Assembly (NCBI RefSeq): GCF_014692525.1
Contig: NZ_JACNYL010000001.1
Span: forward strand, 868,001-932,000
DNA length: 64,000 bases
From: Sphingobacterium chuzhouense
GTDB lineage: Bacteria; Bacteroidota; Bacteroidia; Sphingobacteriales; Sphingobacteriaceae
Reading direction: 5' to 3'
Shown here: positions 39,754 through 48,870 of the stretch, one piece after another
How positions within the stretch are numbered: the first letter of the stretch is position 1
Layout: each line of letters opens with the position of its first letter
Program-made: the position numbers and the translations under genes
The notes under the pieces: generated by a model
Database searches by the model: none
Told to the model about the DNA's origin: nothing
The model's input: only the letters and a program-made list of their open reading frames with translations

Positions 39754-41013
39754 ATGACCTTAAACAACTTGTCCGACCACTGGCGGATAGATTCATTGCA
39801 AGCGGCAGAACGCATAAAAGGTGTTGTGAACCGTACACCTTTGCAGTACAACATACACCTTTCCGAAAAATATGATGCGGAGGTATACTTAAAACGGGAA
39901 GACCTGCAGGTTGTCCGTTCCTATAAGCTACGTGGTGCTTACAATAAAATCGTCAGTCTATCTGAAGACGAAAAACGTCGGGGCGTTACCTGCGCCAGTG
40001 CAGGTAACCACGCACAGGGTGTCGCTCTTTCCTGTAAAAAACTAGATATCAAGGGTGTTATTTTTATGCCAGGTCCTACCCCACGTCAAAAAATTACACA
40101 AACCGAGATGTGGGGCAACGGCAATATTGAAATCGTATTAACCGGCGATACCTTCGACGACTGCCAGAAAGCAGCATTAGAATACACAAAAGAACACAAC
40201 ATGACGTTCATTCCTCCTTTCGACGACGAAAAAATAATCGAAGGGCAAGGTACGGTCGCTGTAGAAATATTGGAAGATCTTCCTGAAGTAGATGCTGTCA
40301 TTATCCCTATAGGAGGTGGTGGACTATCGTCGGGGTTGAGCTATCACATGAAAAAATATGCTCCTCATGTGAAACTGTACGGTGTAGAACCAGAAGGGGC
40401 ACCGTCCATGATTGCCGCTATGCGGAATAACGGTCCGATAGAACTGGAACACATCAATAAATTTGTGGACGGGGCTGCTGTGAAAAAAATAGGTACACTA
40501 ACGTACGAGATTAGCAGTAAGCTACTTGATAGTGTGAAGCCGATACCCGAAGGCAAAATCTGCACGACCATTTTACAGCTTTACAATAAGGACGCCATTG
40601 TGGCAGAACCCGCAGGAGCATTATCCATTGCGGCCTTAGATTTCCACAAAGAAGAAATAAAAGGGAAAAAAGTTGTTTGCATTGTATCCGGAGGCAATAA
40701 TGATATCGATCGCATGAGCGAAATTAAAGAAATGTCGTTGCTCTACGAAGGCTTTAAGCATTACTTTATCGTTCGCTTCCCACAACGTCCGGGCGCGTTA
40801 CGTCTGCTTGTAACAGAAGTACTCGGACCAAAGGACGACATTACCCGTTTCGAATATATTAAGAAAACAGAACGCGAAAGAGGCCCCGCATTAATCGGTA
40901 TCGAACTAAATGATCCCAAAGATTACATTTCTTTTATCGAAAGAATGAAATCTTATAAATTCGATTTCATCGAGGTCAATAAAGATCAGACGTTGTTTGA
41001 GTATTTGGTTTAA
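39754..41013 (+). CDS. ilvA: Threonine ammonia-lyase, biosynthetic
   Basis: The protein has 419 residues from ATG 39754; an in-frame TTG at 39730 lies inside yraN and is unlikely. The PLP Lys58 is in RSYKLRGAYNKI, the phosphate-binding loop in PIGGGGLSSGLSY, and SAGNHAQGVALSCKK precedes them. A single C-terminal ACT-like domain (about 330-419, HYFIVRFPQRPGALRLLVTE) should bind isoleucine for feedback control. It makes 2-oxobutanoate for isoleucine synthesis. As the last gene of the array its stop codon overlaps the stop of the convergent peptidase gene, with no room for a terminator. Confidence 0.96.
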   Translation: MTLNNLSDHWRIDSLQAAERIKGVVNRTPLQYNIHLSEKYDAEVYLKREDLQVVRSYKLRGAYNKIVSLSEDEKRRGVTCASAGNHAQGVALSCKKLDIKGVIFMPGPTPRQKITQTEMWGNGNIEIVLTGDTFDDCQKAALEYTKEHNMTFIPPFDDEKIIEGQGTVAVEILEDLPEVDAVIIPIGGGGLSSGLSYHMKKYAPHVKLYGVEPEGAPSMIAAMRNNGPIELEHINKFVDGAAVKKIGTLTYEISSKLLDSVKPIPEGKICTTILQLYNKDAIVAEPAGALSIAALDFHKEEIKGKKVVCIVSGGNNDIDRMSEIKEMSLLYEGFKHYFIVRFPQRPGALRLLVTEVLGPKDDITRFEYIKKTERERGPALIGIELNDPKDYISFIERMKSYKFDFIEVNKDQTLFEYLV

Positions 41014-42551
41014 TCCTTTATTTTCAACATATTCCGTTCTCTCGGTTTGTTGATGATACCTAGTTTCACACGAGATGGTGCTGAGCCGCTTTTTCGCGTC
41101 GAAGCACGCATACTACTAGGAATTCCCGCTAATGCTAATGCTTTGGCAATCATATCCTCATTAGTATCTCCAAAATCATAAAATATACGATCGGGCACAA
41201 TCTCGGTCGTTGCTATGGGTAGACCATCCCAATAATTTTGAAATTTTCTATCCTCTTCCGTTTGTGCATTGTTCATGGTTTTGAAAGAAGCAGCCCATAA
41301 GGAAACTTCACTATCAGGAATTTTCTGTTCGAAAAAGCCCACTGGTTTTCCATATGTTCTCGGTTCATCTCCTATCAAGATAACATTCATATATGGTTTT
41401 AAAACACTAATAAGTAATTCAGACGCCGAAGCGGTTTGTTCAGTGACTAGCACAAATACCTTGTCTAAGTTCAAATTATTTTTTCGATTGAAGTTGAGTT
41501 GCTCAAAATTCAGACCACGAGGCACGTTATTATTAACAGCCAAATATTCATTTGTTTCATAAGAAAACATCATTTGCTTATCTCCGGAGCTCCCAATAAT
41601 TTTATTTGCTAGATATTCCGCCGCATCCACGTATCCACCAGGATTATACCTTAAATCCAAAATCAAATCGTTAATGTTCGCGGACTCAAATGCTTGGAAT
41701 ATCTGTTCCAGCTTTTGATAATTTCGATGACTACTAGGCCATACTTCTTCAAACGAAGAATAAGCCAGGTAACCAATTTTTTTATCTGGATAGGTATATA
41801 TAGAGTCTAAGATGACAGGATCTATTTCATAACTCGAAGCATGATTCAAGGTATAATCATTTATCAAACCTTCCGAATCCTTCAATTTCAATTTCAACTC
41901 AGGCTTGTCCATGGCGTCATACCATTCGTTTTGTATTTGTTGTGCCAGGTTCTCATCTTCAATATAATAATTCCCATTTCTATATACTACCGACACCCGG
42001 GTATTCTCTCTTTCATTTATCGCCTGCACTGTCAGCCCTCGTTTTATACCTTTTTGTTGTCCAGGAGATCCCCCTTCCACAAAATAAATGACAGGACGAG
42101 CCCAATTCTCTGAATTTTCCTGTATCTGTCCCCAATAGAAATAAAGTCCATAACCTTCATTCGTATCCATCCGAAAGCCATCAGCGTAGCTTACATTTCC
42201 TTCTGTGTCAGATTCATCTAAGAAAGAATAACGGTCGTAGCGATTCCCAACAGTAATATTTAGAGTTTGGTAAGGTTGAAAAAAATACTGGGGCGTCATA
42301 TTTTTCAAAGCCGTCAAGAGGCCTTGGTGAGAAGAATATTTCTTTACAAAGTCCAGCCGTCCCTTCTCATCGAGATCCGGGATATTCTCTGTCCACAACG
42401 AATATTTATTAAAATAGTCGTATATATTTGCTCTTAAACGTTCCTGCTCTGTCGGTTCTTCCGGCTCAGGATTCGGCGGACTTTTGATTTCCTTTTTACA
42501 AGCAAACAAAATACCCAAGCAGAGCAATAATAAATATTTTTGTAGGTTCAT
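41010..42551 (-). CDS. S41-family (tail-specific-type) peptidase lipoprotein
   Basis: The 513-residue lipoprotein has a signal ending LFAC (Cys18) and a proline-rich linker (PPNPEPEEP). A PDZ-like segment with the usual GSPGQQKGIKRGL pattern lies at about 130-185. The S41 domain contains INDLILDLRYNPGGYVDAAE and the likely catalytic dyad Ser377 (TASASE) and Lys402 (TYGKPVG), 25 residues apart as in E. coli Prc. It would degrade or process proteins at the cell envelope. It converges on ilvA with overlapping stop codons. An 8-bp inverted repeat sits directly upstream of its start codon. Confidence 0.9.
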   Translation of the reverse strand: MNLQKYLLLLCLGILFACKKEIKSPPNPEPEEPTEQERLRANIYDYFNKYSLWTENIPDLDEKGRLDFVKKYSSHQGLLTALKNMTPQYFFQPYQTLNITVGNRYDRYSFLDESDTEGNVSYADGFRMDTNEGYGLYFYWGQIQENSENWARPVIYFVEGGSPGQQKGIKRGLTVQAINERENTRVSVVYRNGNYYIEDENLAQQIQNEWYDAMDKPELKLKLKDSEGLINDYTLNHASSYEIDPVILDSIYTYPDKKIGYLAYSSFEEVWPSSHRNYQKLEQIFQAFESANINDLILDLRYNPGGYVDAAEYLANKIIGSSGDKQMMFSYETNEYLAVNNNVPRGLNFEQLNFNRKNNLNLDKVFVLVTEQTASASELLISVLKPYMNVILIGDEPRTYGKPVGFFEQKIPDSEVSLWAASFKTMNNAQTEEDRKFQNYWDGLPIATTEIVPDRIFYDFGDTNEDMIAKALALAGIPSSMRASTRKSGSAPSRVKLGIINKPRERNMLKIKD

Positions 42552-42585
42552 TAACTGCTTTTATAGGTTACTAAGATAGCAGTTA
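42552..42585 (-). promoter_or_regulatory. Inverted repeat abutting the start codon of the S41 peptidase
   Basis: TAACTGCT (42552-42559) and AGCAGTTA (42578-42585) form an 8-bp perfect inverted repeat. On the peptidase mRNA this hairpin would end exactly at the AUG and cover the ribosome-binding region. It could be a translational control element or an operator. Confidence 0.45.
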
Positions 42586-42664
42586 TTTTTGTTATTTCTT
42601 ATCCCAAATATTTATTGGAATATTTATGATACGGACGGTGTATTTCCTAAAGATACACTAGGTA

Positions 42665-43522
42665 TTAGTTCTGTTCTCTAAAAGCAGAAGGGATCACACC
42701 TATTTTTGATTTAAAAAATTTAGAAAAACTAGCTTGATCATAAAACCCCAACTCATAAGCAATTTCTTTAACTGATCTATCAGAAACCTTAAGTAACCTT
42801 TTAGCTTCTAATAAAACTCGATCTTGAATGAGAAAGGATGCCGAGATAAACATATACTTCTTGCATAGGATATTGAGATAATTCGCTGATATACATAATT
42901 TATCCGCATAAAAAGCTACCGATCTGCTTTCTCTAAAACAGTGATCCACTAATATGGAGAATTTCGATAAAATGGGATTTATATTATAAGCTTGGATATC
43001 TCGGAACGTATCTTCCAACACTAGACTAACCAAAAGTGATACTACTTGCAGACGGGAAGTTAACAAAGGCCAGCATATATTTCTGCATTGTAAGCCTTGT
43101 CCAATCTGTCCAAATTCATATCTCAATGTGGTAAATTGCTCAGGCGACAATTGCAATACAGGATGTTTCTGGTAAAATGTCTGTGGAAATCGAAAAGAAG
43201 GAACGATATGTTCAAATAACGATCTATCAACCATCAGTTGATATCCAACCGTTTCCTCCTCAACATGCCATTGATGCACTTGCCCTGGAAACACCAAATG
43301 CAATTGATAGTCCCTAAGACTATGCTCAATAAAATCAATTTTGTGCATACCCCTCGCTTTCTCAAACAAGAGGATCATAAAAAAATCATGTTTATGTGGT
43401 CTATCGATATGCCGTTCGCCATGCAATTCGTGGAACAACAAGCTATTGTTCGAAAAGATGTCCTCATGATATCGGCTTATTCCCAAAACAGGAAAAGATT
43501 CCTGTCCCTTGCGATCCCCCAT
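42665..43522 (-). CDS. AraC-family transcriptional regulator
   Basis: The 285-residue protein has an N-terminal cupin-like sensor half (about 15-140, FHELHGERHIDRPHKHDFFM, LVFPGQVHQWHVEEE) and a C-terminal double helix-turn-helix (about 185-282) with FYADKLCISANYLN and the family signature VKEIAYELGFYDQASFSKFF. AGGAG lies just before the start codon. The sensor half suggests a small-molecule ligand. No adjacent divergent target exists; the nearest genes are the co-directional ankyrin gene upstream and the peptidase gene downstream, so the target is unknown. Confidence 0.92.
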   Translation of the reverse strand: MGDRKGQESFPVLGISRYHEDIFSNNSLLFHELHGERHIDRPHKHDFFMILLFEKARGMHKIDFIEHSLRDYQLHLVFPGQVHQWHVEEETVGYQLMVDRSLFEHIVPSFRFPQTFYQKHPVLQLSPEQFTTLRYEFGQIGQGLQCRNICWPLLTSRLQVVSLLVSLVLEDTFRDIQAYNINPILSKFSILVDHCFRESRSVAFYADKLCISANYLNILCKKYMFISASFLIQDRVLLEAKRLLKVSDRSVKEIAYELGFYDQASFSKFFKSKIGVIPSAFREQN

Positions 43523-43590
43523 ATTCTCCTAAACGTAAACGGTCAAAATATATCTACCTTCTCCAAGGTATTTGTTTTTTCTACAATTTA

Positions 43591-44196
43591 CTAATTTTTT
43601 GCAATCTGAAGTATTTTCAATATTTCCGTGTACCCCAACCGTTCGGCATGCTGTAGTGGAAAGATTCCGTCTTTATCCGAAATTAACGTATCGCATCCGG
43701 CATCCACTAAAATTTGTACAATCTCGATGTAACGTGCACTTCCATCGCCAAGCACTATAGCTTCCATCAATGCTGTCCAACCTAATCGATTTATATGATC
43801 TATCGGAAAACCGTTTGTATTAGCCAGCAACCGTACCGTTTCTACATGACCACGTTCACACGCTGGAATAAGCGCCGTTCCGTTATAACGGTTATACACA
43901 TCAAAACGTGCACCATGCTTTAAAAATAACTCCAAGAAACTCGTTTGTCCAGCCGCACCGGCGTACAGAAAGGCACTGTCATGATGGCTATCTTGCAAGT
44001 TGACATCTGCACCATGTTGTAAAAGTAATTCTATCATCTCTATGTTATCTGCCTGCGTTGCTATCAATAACAAAGATTTTCCACTCTCGTCCTGGGTGTT
44101 CACATCTATTCCTCTCTCCAGTGCTTTTACAACAATCTCTATCTTATTCTCTTCCACTGCCTCTATAATGGATTTTTGGGGTGTTTTCATTTCCAT
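43591..44196 (-). CDS. Ankyrin-repeat protein
   Basis: The 201 residues consist of about five to six ankyrin repeats, for example GKSLLLIATQADNIEMIELL, LQHGADVNLQDSHHDSAFLY, LGWTALMEAIVLGDG and GIFPLQHAERLGYTEILKIL. No signal peptide is evident, so it is probably cytoplasmic and mediates protein binding. It starts 15 bases after the stop of the amidohydrolase gene in the same direction, so the two are likely co-transcribed. The binding partner cannot be told. Confidence 0.9.
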   Translation of the reverse strand: MEMKTPQKSIIEAVEENKIEIVVKALERGIDVNTQDESGKSLLLIATQADNIEMIELLLQHGADVNLQDSHHDSAFLYAGAAGQTSFLELFLKHGARFDVYNRYNGTALIPACERGHVETVRLLANTNGFPIDHINRLGWTALMEAIVLGDGSARYIEIVQILVDAGCDTLISDKDGIFPLQHAERLGYTEILKILQIAKN

Positions 44197-44211
44197 ATAC
44201 TCCTTCTGTTC

Positions 44212-45552
44212 CTAGAATACCATATTTCCTTTATACACCAATGATTTAACAGGAGATATCCGGGATACTGCCTCTGCAGAACAGCTGGCATCTAAAAGCA
44301 CAAAACTTGCTTCTTTTCCTTCCTTGGGCCATTGTTGTACCCCGCTATCGTCGAGTGGCAACACATTATGAGTGGCAAGCTTTAAGCTACGCGACAACAT
44401 ATATTCCGTGTTATATCCATACAGCTGCGCCATCAAATTAGCCTTTTCTAACACACTCCCTGACCCGAAAGTATTCCAGTGATCTACGATACTATCATTA
44501 CCCGTAGCGACATCTACCCCATGCTTATATAAAGTTGGAATAGGCATAATTAATCGCCCAAATGGAATAGTCGACACTACACCAATTTTTGCCTGCCCTA
44601 ATCTTTCAGCAAGTTCTTCCTGTTTTTTTGGTTCTATAGCGCCAAGCACAAAGCAATGACTTAGAAAAGTTTTACCCTTTAAAACCGGATTTTCATTAAC
44701 GCGATCAATTAAATATTCCACCGTTTTTAAGCCGGAATCACCAGATTCATGTAGGTGTATATCTATGCCCTTTCCATTATCCAATGCCAATTGAACAATA
44801 AAATCGATAGGCTTCTCAATACTTCCGTCAATACTATAAGGATCAACGCCTCCTATATAATCAATATTCATCGTTGCAGCTTCCTTCATAAGACTAGCAG
44901 AATCAGTATAAAAAAGACCATGTTGTGGGAAAGCCACTAATTCAGTACCAAACAAGCTCTTTTTATTCTCCAGTGCTATTTCGAGATTCTTCAAAGAATT
45001 AAGCCCCGATGTCGGTTCAATATTCACATGGCTTCTGGCAAAACCCGTCCCACAGGATTGTAATAGCTCAATAAGTTTTTCAGCACGATATGTAGATGTT
45101 TTTAACAGCTCTGGTAGAATTTCCTGTTCCAATGCAATCATGCCTTTCACTCCTCCCTGCCTTTTACGGGTAGCTCGCCAAGGGCCAGCATAAAATGTTT
45201 TATCCAAATGGATATGCATATCCTTAAAAGCGGGTAACATCAATAAACCCTGCGCATCGATAGCTTGCTTATGCTCATCATTTGGTGCAATAGTGCTAAT
45301 TTTTCCTTTGGAAATTTCTATACAGAACAACGCTGTAGATGTCGCCACAACCTCATCTTCCTCATATCTAAAACCGGTTTCCAGTCGAACGTTCTTTAGC
45401 CAAAAAGGTTGTCCATCACGTAAAATCTCTTTCTTCATATCTTTACTTGTTACATCATCCGCTGCAAATCCCTGAGAGGAGGCCATAAAGCCACCCAATA
45501 GTAAGGCAGAATTTCTTATAAAATCCTTACGGGATACATAGTCTCTGTTCAT
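44212..45552 (-). CDS. Exported cytosine deaminase-like amidohydrolase
   Basis: The protein has 446 residues from ATG 45552. A longer frame to 45591 is open, but the later start exposes a Tat-like signal, SRKDFIRNSALLLGGF (residues 7-22), with Arg-Lys in place of the twin arginine. The amidohydrolase barrel shows the metal-binding HxH (His113, His115 in DMHIHLDKTF), DIHLHESGDSG, LSHCFVLG and ATGNDSIVDHW, most like cytosine deaminase and related N-deaminating or dealkylating hydrolases. The substrate is unknown. An exported enzyme of this group suggests scavenging of an extracellular amine or nucleobase-like compound. Confidence 0.82.
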   Translation of the reverse strand: MNRDYVSRKDFIRNSALLLGGFMASSQGFAADDVTSKDMKKEILRDGQPFWLKNVRLETGFRYEEDEVVATSTALFCIEISKGKISTIAPNDEHKQAIDAQGLLMLPAFKDMHIHLDKTFYAGPWRATRKRQGGVKGMIALEQEILPELLKTSTYRAEKLIELLQSCGTGFARSHVNIEPTSGLNSLKNLEIALENKKSLFGTELVAFPQHGLFYTDSASLMKEAATMNIDYIGGVDPYSIDGSIEKPIDFIVQLALDNGKGIDIHLHESGDSGLKTVEYLIDRVNENPVLKGKTFLSHCFVLGAIEPKKQEELAERLGQAKIGVVSTIPFGRLIMPIPTLYKHGVDVATGNDSIVDHWNTFGSGSVLEKANLMAQLYGYNTEYMLSRSLKLATHNVLPLDDSGVQQWPKEGKEASFVLLDASCSAEAVSRISPVKSLVYKGNMVF

Positions 45553-46078
45553 GGTATAAATTTCATTTTTACAAAAATAGCGATTAGACAACCTATAGGA
45601 TTATACGGATCATCACAATACTTGTATAATTTATAACAAAAACATAAAATCATATAATCATAGTACAAAATATAAATTCGATACTTTCCTTCTTAATTTT
45701 TTCAGAAAAATTGGTTTGAAAAACCGAACTTATTCAGACTCAGCAACTATGAAAAACACGTCAGAAATGAGTCAGTTTTTTACCCATATGACCTATACAA
45801 TTTTTATATAAAATTTGTGTAAATTTTAGTCGGCAAAATTGATTTTAAAGTTATCAACATTTACGTCAGATTCTATAAATCAATATTTTACACGAAAAAA
45901 CACGCGTAGAACGCCGTTTATTCTTCACGTTTGTCAACCATGTGGAAAAGTATCATTACCGCTCGGAATTAAAATGTTGGATATTTGTTATGCTTGAGAT
46001 GCAGACCTGCCTCAAGTCTCGTGTTTTAACTTCTTGGAGATGGTTAACTGTCTCCGCAAATTTAAACTTAACAACAAC
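45553..46078. promoter_or_regulatory. Divergent region between the amidohydrolase and the nrd operon
   Basis: This 526-base gap has no supported gene. On the minus strand TATTTTTG (plus coordinates 45572-45579) fits the -7 element for the amidohydrolase, though no matching -33 was found. On the plus strand the nrd leader holds two hairpins: CTTGAG/CTCAAG with an inner GCA/TGC (45993-46016), and GGAGA/TCTCC (46036-46055). I saw no cobalamin riboswitch core and no clear NrdR box pair. Confidence 0.45.
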
Positions 46079-46312
46079 ATGGCAAGAATCATTAAATTCG
46101 AAAAAAATGACTGTGCGCCATGCGCACAAGTGTCCGCCTTCTTAGACAACAGAGGGATCACATACGAAACTATCAACCCGTTCGACCAACCTGATTTAGC
46201 TGCTAAGTTTAAAATCAGAACGGTTCCAACGGTCCTTGTACTCGACAATGAAGAAGTACAACAGCGCATCATCGGTTTCAAACCCGAAGAATTGGCGTCT
46301 ATAGCCCTTTAA
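46079..46312 (+). CDS. NrdH-like thioredoxin/glutaredoxin-fold redoxin
   Basis: The protein has 77 residues from ATG 46079; the open frame from 46034 adds a leader with no sense. The fold is recognisable by the redox pair Cys12/Cys15 (DCAPC), the cis-proline VPTVLV and the terminal IIGFKPEELAS. Position at the head of nrdI-nrdE-nrdF indicates that it reduces the class Ib ribonucleotide reductase, the role of NrdH, though the CAPC motif is not the classic NrdH CxxC and a thioredoxin assignment is possible. It is cytoplasmic. Confidence 0.8.
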   Translation: MARIIKFEKNDCAPCAQVSAFLDNRGITYETINPFDQPDLAAKFKIRTVPTVLVLDNEEVQQRIIGFKPEELASIAL

Positions 46313-46338
46313 TTGTTTCACCCTTAACGGAGCGAGAT

Positions 46339-46746
46339 ATGGTTCATCTATATTACGATTCAAAAACTGGAAATGTCCAGCGCTTTATCGACAAAGTTAT
46401 CCAAATAACCGGATGGCAGGCGCATAAAATTGAAGAAAATCTGGAAATACAGGAATCCGGACATCTGATTACTTATACGACCAAGATGGGTGCTATGCCG
46501 GATAATACGAAGATGTTTATGGATAACCATGCGGAAAAGATCTATTCCGTAACCTCCAGTGGAAATAGAAACTGGGGCCGAAACTTTGGGTTGGCAGCCG
46601 ACAAGGTATCAGAAGATTACGATATCCCACTCGCCATGAAATTCGAGCTTTCTGGCACCATGGAAGATATCAATCAATTTATTGAAATTATAAAACACCA
46701 ATACAATGATAGCAAACGAGGTAGCAAAAAATTGGATATTGCTTAA
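46339..46746 (+). CDS. nrdI: NrdI flavodoxin-like ribonucleotide reductase activator
   Basis: The 135-residue flavodoxin-like protein has the FMN phosphate loop YYDSKTGNVQRF near the N-terminus and VTSSGNRNWGRNFGLAADKV later, both typical of NrdI. In characterised class Ib systems NrdI supplies the oxidant that builds the dimanganese-tyrosyl radical cofactor of NrdF. The gene lies 26 bases after the redoxin gene and 10 bases before the chosen nrdE start. Confidence 0.93.
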   Translation: MVHLYYDSKTGNVQRFIDKVIQITGWQAHKIEENLEIQESGHLITYTTKMGAMPDNTKMFMDNHAEKIYSVTSSGNRNWGRNFGLAADKVSEDYDIPLAMKFELSGTMEDINQFIEIIKHQYNDSKRGSKKLDIA

Positions 46747-46756
46747 TAACGAAATC

Positions 46757-48811
46757 ATGATTAAGCATGATGAGGAGTACAGCTTGCATAAAGACAAAGA
46801 AGCTGTACGTGCCTATTTCTTGGAACACGTAAACAAGAACACCGTTTTCTTTTATACGCTGAAAGAAAAGATTGATTATTTAATCGAGCATAATTATTAT
46901 ATCAATTTCTATGAGTGGTTCACCTTCGAAGAAATGGAACAGGTATACAATTATGTCCATGCCAAGAAATTCCGGTTCCAATCGTTCATGGCAGCATTTA
47001 AGTTCTTCCAGAGCTACGCATTACGTGATGACTCGGGAGAAAAATTCTTGGAGCGCTATGAAGACCGTGTGGTAGCCGTAGCACTTTTCCTTGCTCGAGA
47101 AGAGGGTATACAAAAAGCTATCGAGTATGCCGAAATCATGATCAATCAAGAATATCAGCCTGCTACCCCGACATTCTTGAACGCTGGAAAAAAACGTTCC
47201 GGCGAATTGGTATCTTGTTTCTTAGATGAGATTGGTGATAATTTGAACGGTATTGGTTATGCTGTCGACTCTGCCATGAAACTATCTTCTATCGGTGGCG
47301 GTGTTTCCTTTAATATTTCCAAAATTCGGGCTCGCGGAGAAGCTATCAAAGGTGTGGATGGCCGTGCAGGAGGTGTTCTTCCTATTATGAAAATCATGGA
47401 AGATACGTTCTCCTATGCCAACCAACTGGGGCAACGCCCAGGTGCGGGAGCAGTGTACCTCAACATCTTTCACGCCGACATTGAAGAATTCCTTGATTGT
47501 AAAAAAATCAATGTTGATGAGAAAGTGCGTATCAAATCACTTTCTATAGGTATCATCGTTCCGGATAAATTCATGGAAATGGCCGAAAAAGATGAACCAT
47601 GCTACCTTATTTATCCGCATACCGTCATGCAGGAATATGGCAAATACCTAGACGATATGGATATGGATAAGATGTATGATGAATTGATTACCAATCCAAA
47701 CGTCAAAAAGAAAAAAGTCAATGCACGCCATTTATTAGTACGCATCGCCCAAATTCAGAAGGAGTCCGGTTACCCTTACATCTTCTTCAAAGAGAACACC
47801 AATAGAGTACATGCCTTAAACGGGATTGGCCAAGTGAAGTTCTCTAATTTGTGTACAGAGATTATGCAAGTTTCCGAAGTTTCGGATATCGAGATATATG
47901 GTAAAGAGGACACTATCCGATATGGTATATCCTGTAACCTCGGGTCACTCAATATCGCAACCGTAATGGATAACAAGCGTATTAAAGAGGCTGTGAAAAC
48001 GGCCACACGTGCGTTAACTGTCGTCACGGATGTAACGAACATCGATATGGTTCCATCTATTGCTAAAGCAAACAGAGAATTACATTCCGTTGGGCTAGGT
48101 GCTATGAACCTACACGGTTATCTCGCTAAAAGCTTCATTATGTATGAATCAACGGAAGCATTAGATTTTGCCAATACCTTCTTCATGATGATGAATTACT
48201 ACTCTTTGGAAGCATCTATGGAGATTGCCAAAGAGCGTGGTAAAACATTCGTGGGCTTTGAGAAATCTGCTTATGCAGACGGTACCTATTTCGACAAATA
48301 TACATCGCAAGACTATATACCAACTACCGACAAGGTTAAGGAATTGTTTGAAGGTGTTCACGTGCCAACGAGACAAGATTGGGAAAACTTAAAAGCACAA
48401 GTACAAGAGCATGGCATCTACCACGCTTACCGCTTGGCTATTGCACCGAACCAATCTACTTCCTATATCATGAATGCGACGGCATCGGTTATGCCTGTAG
48501 TGGATATTATTGAGGTTCGTGAGTACGGAGATAGTACCACTTATTATCCAATGCCTTATTTAACGAACGATAATTATTTCTATTTCAAGTCGGCATACGA
48601 TATGGATCAATTCAAGGTACTGAAGTTGATTTCGGTTATCCAGCGTCACATCGATCAAGGAGTGTCCACGATTCTTCATACCAATTCGAAGGATACAACA
48701 AGAGATTTAGCGAAGTATTATATCTACGCGCATAAGCTTGGTTTGAAATCGCTGTATTACACGCGCACACGTAAATCAACCGTAGAAGAATGTATTTCCT
48801 GTTCAGCATAA
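46757..48811 (+). CDS. nrdE: Class Ib ribonucleoside-diphosphate reductase, alpha subunit
   Basis: The protein has 684 residues from ATG 46757; a frame from 46706 overlaps nrdI and lacks homology-like sequence. Active-site features are the redox cysteines in VSCFLDEIGDNL and ISCNLGSLNIA, the radical-site NxCxE of FSNLCTEIMQ, and the C-terminal shuttle pair Cys679/Cys682 in EECISCSA. There is no N-terminal ATP cone, as expected for class Ib, so overall activity is probably not controlled by dATP in the class Ia way. It makes deoxyribonucleotides with NrdF. Confidence 0.95.
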   Translation: MIKHDEEYSLHKDKEAVRAYFLEHVNKNTVFFYTLKEKIDYLIEHNYYINFYEWFTFEEMEQVYNYVHAKKFRFQSFMAAFKFFQSYALRDDSGEKFLERYEDRVVAVALFLAREEGIQKAIEYAEIMINQEYQPATPTFLNAGKKRSGELVSCFLDEIGDNLNGIGYAVDSAMKLSSIGGGVSFNISKIRARGEAIKGVDGRAGGVLPIMKIMEDTFSYANQLGQRPGAGAVYLNIFHADIEEFLDCKKINVDEKVRIKSLSIGIIVPDKFMEMAEKDEPCYLIYPHTVMQEYGKYLDDMDMDKMYDELITNPNVKKKKVNARHLLVRIAQIQKESGYPYIFFKENTNRVHALNGIGQVKFSNLCTEIMQVSEVSDIEIYGKEDTIRYGISCNLGSLNIATVMDNKRIKEAVKTATRALTVVTDVTNIDMVPSIAKANRELHSVGLGAMNLHGYLAKSFIMYESTEALDFANTFFMMMNYYSLEASMEIAKERGKTFVGFEKSAYADGTYFDKYTSQDYIPTTDKVKELFEGVHVPTRQDWENLKAQVQEHGIYHAYRLAIAPNQSTSYIMNATASVMPVVDIIEVREYGDSTTYYPMPYLTNDNYFYFKSAYDMDQFKVLKLISVIQRHIDQGVSTILHTNSKDTTRDLAKYYIYAHKLGLKSLYYTRTRKSTVEECISCSA

Positions 48812-48830
48812 TTGGTTAAAGAACAGAAAC

Positions 48831-48850
48831 TGATCACTAGCTACTGATCA
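48831..48850. repeat. Paired TGATCA motifs between nrdE and nrdF
   Basis: Two copies of the 6-bp palindrome TGATCA (48831-48836 and 48845-48850) flank CTAGCTAC. They can act as a direct repeat or pair into a short hairpin in the nrdE-nrdF spacer. The function is unknown. Confidence 0.4.
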
Positions 48851-48870
48851 CAAATAAAAATAGATATACA

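Noticed and set aside
45553..46078. Cobalamin riboswitch or NrdR box ahead of the nrd operon
   Set aside because: I looked for the conserved B12-box type core and for paired ACAC-ATATAT-GTGT sites and found neither.
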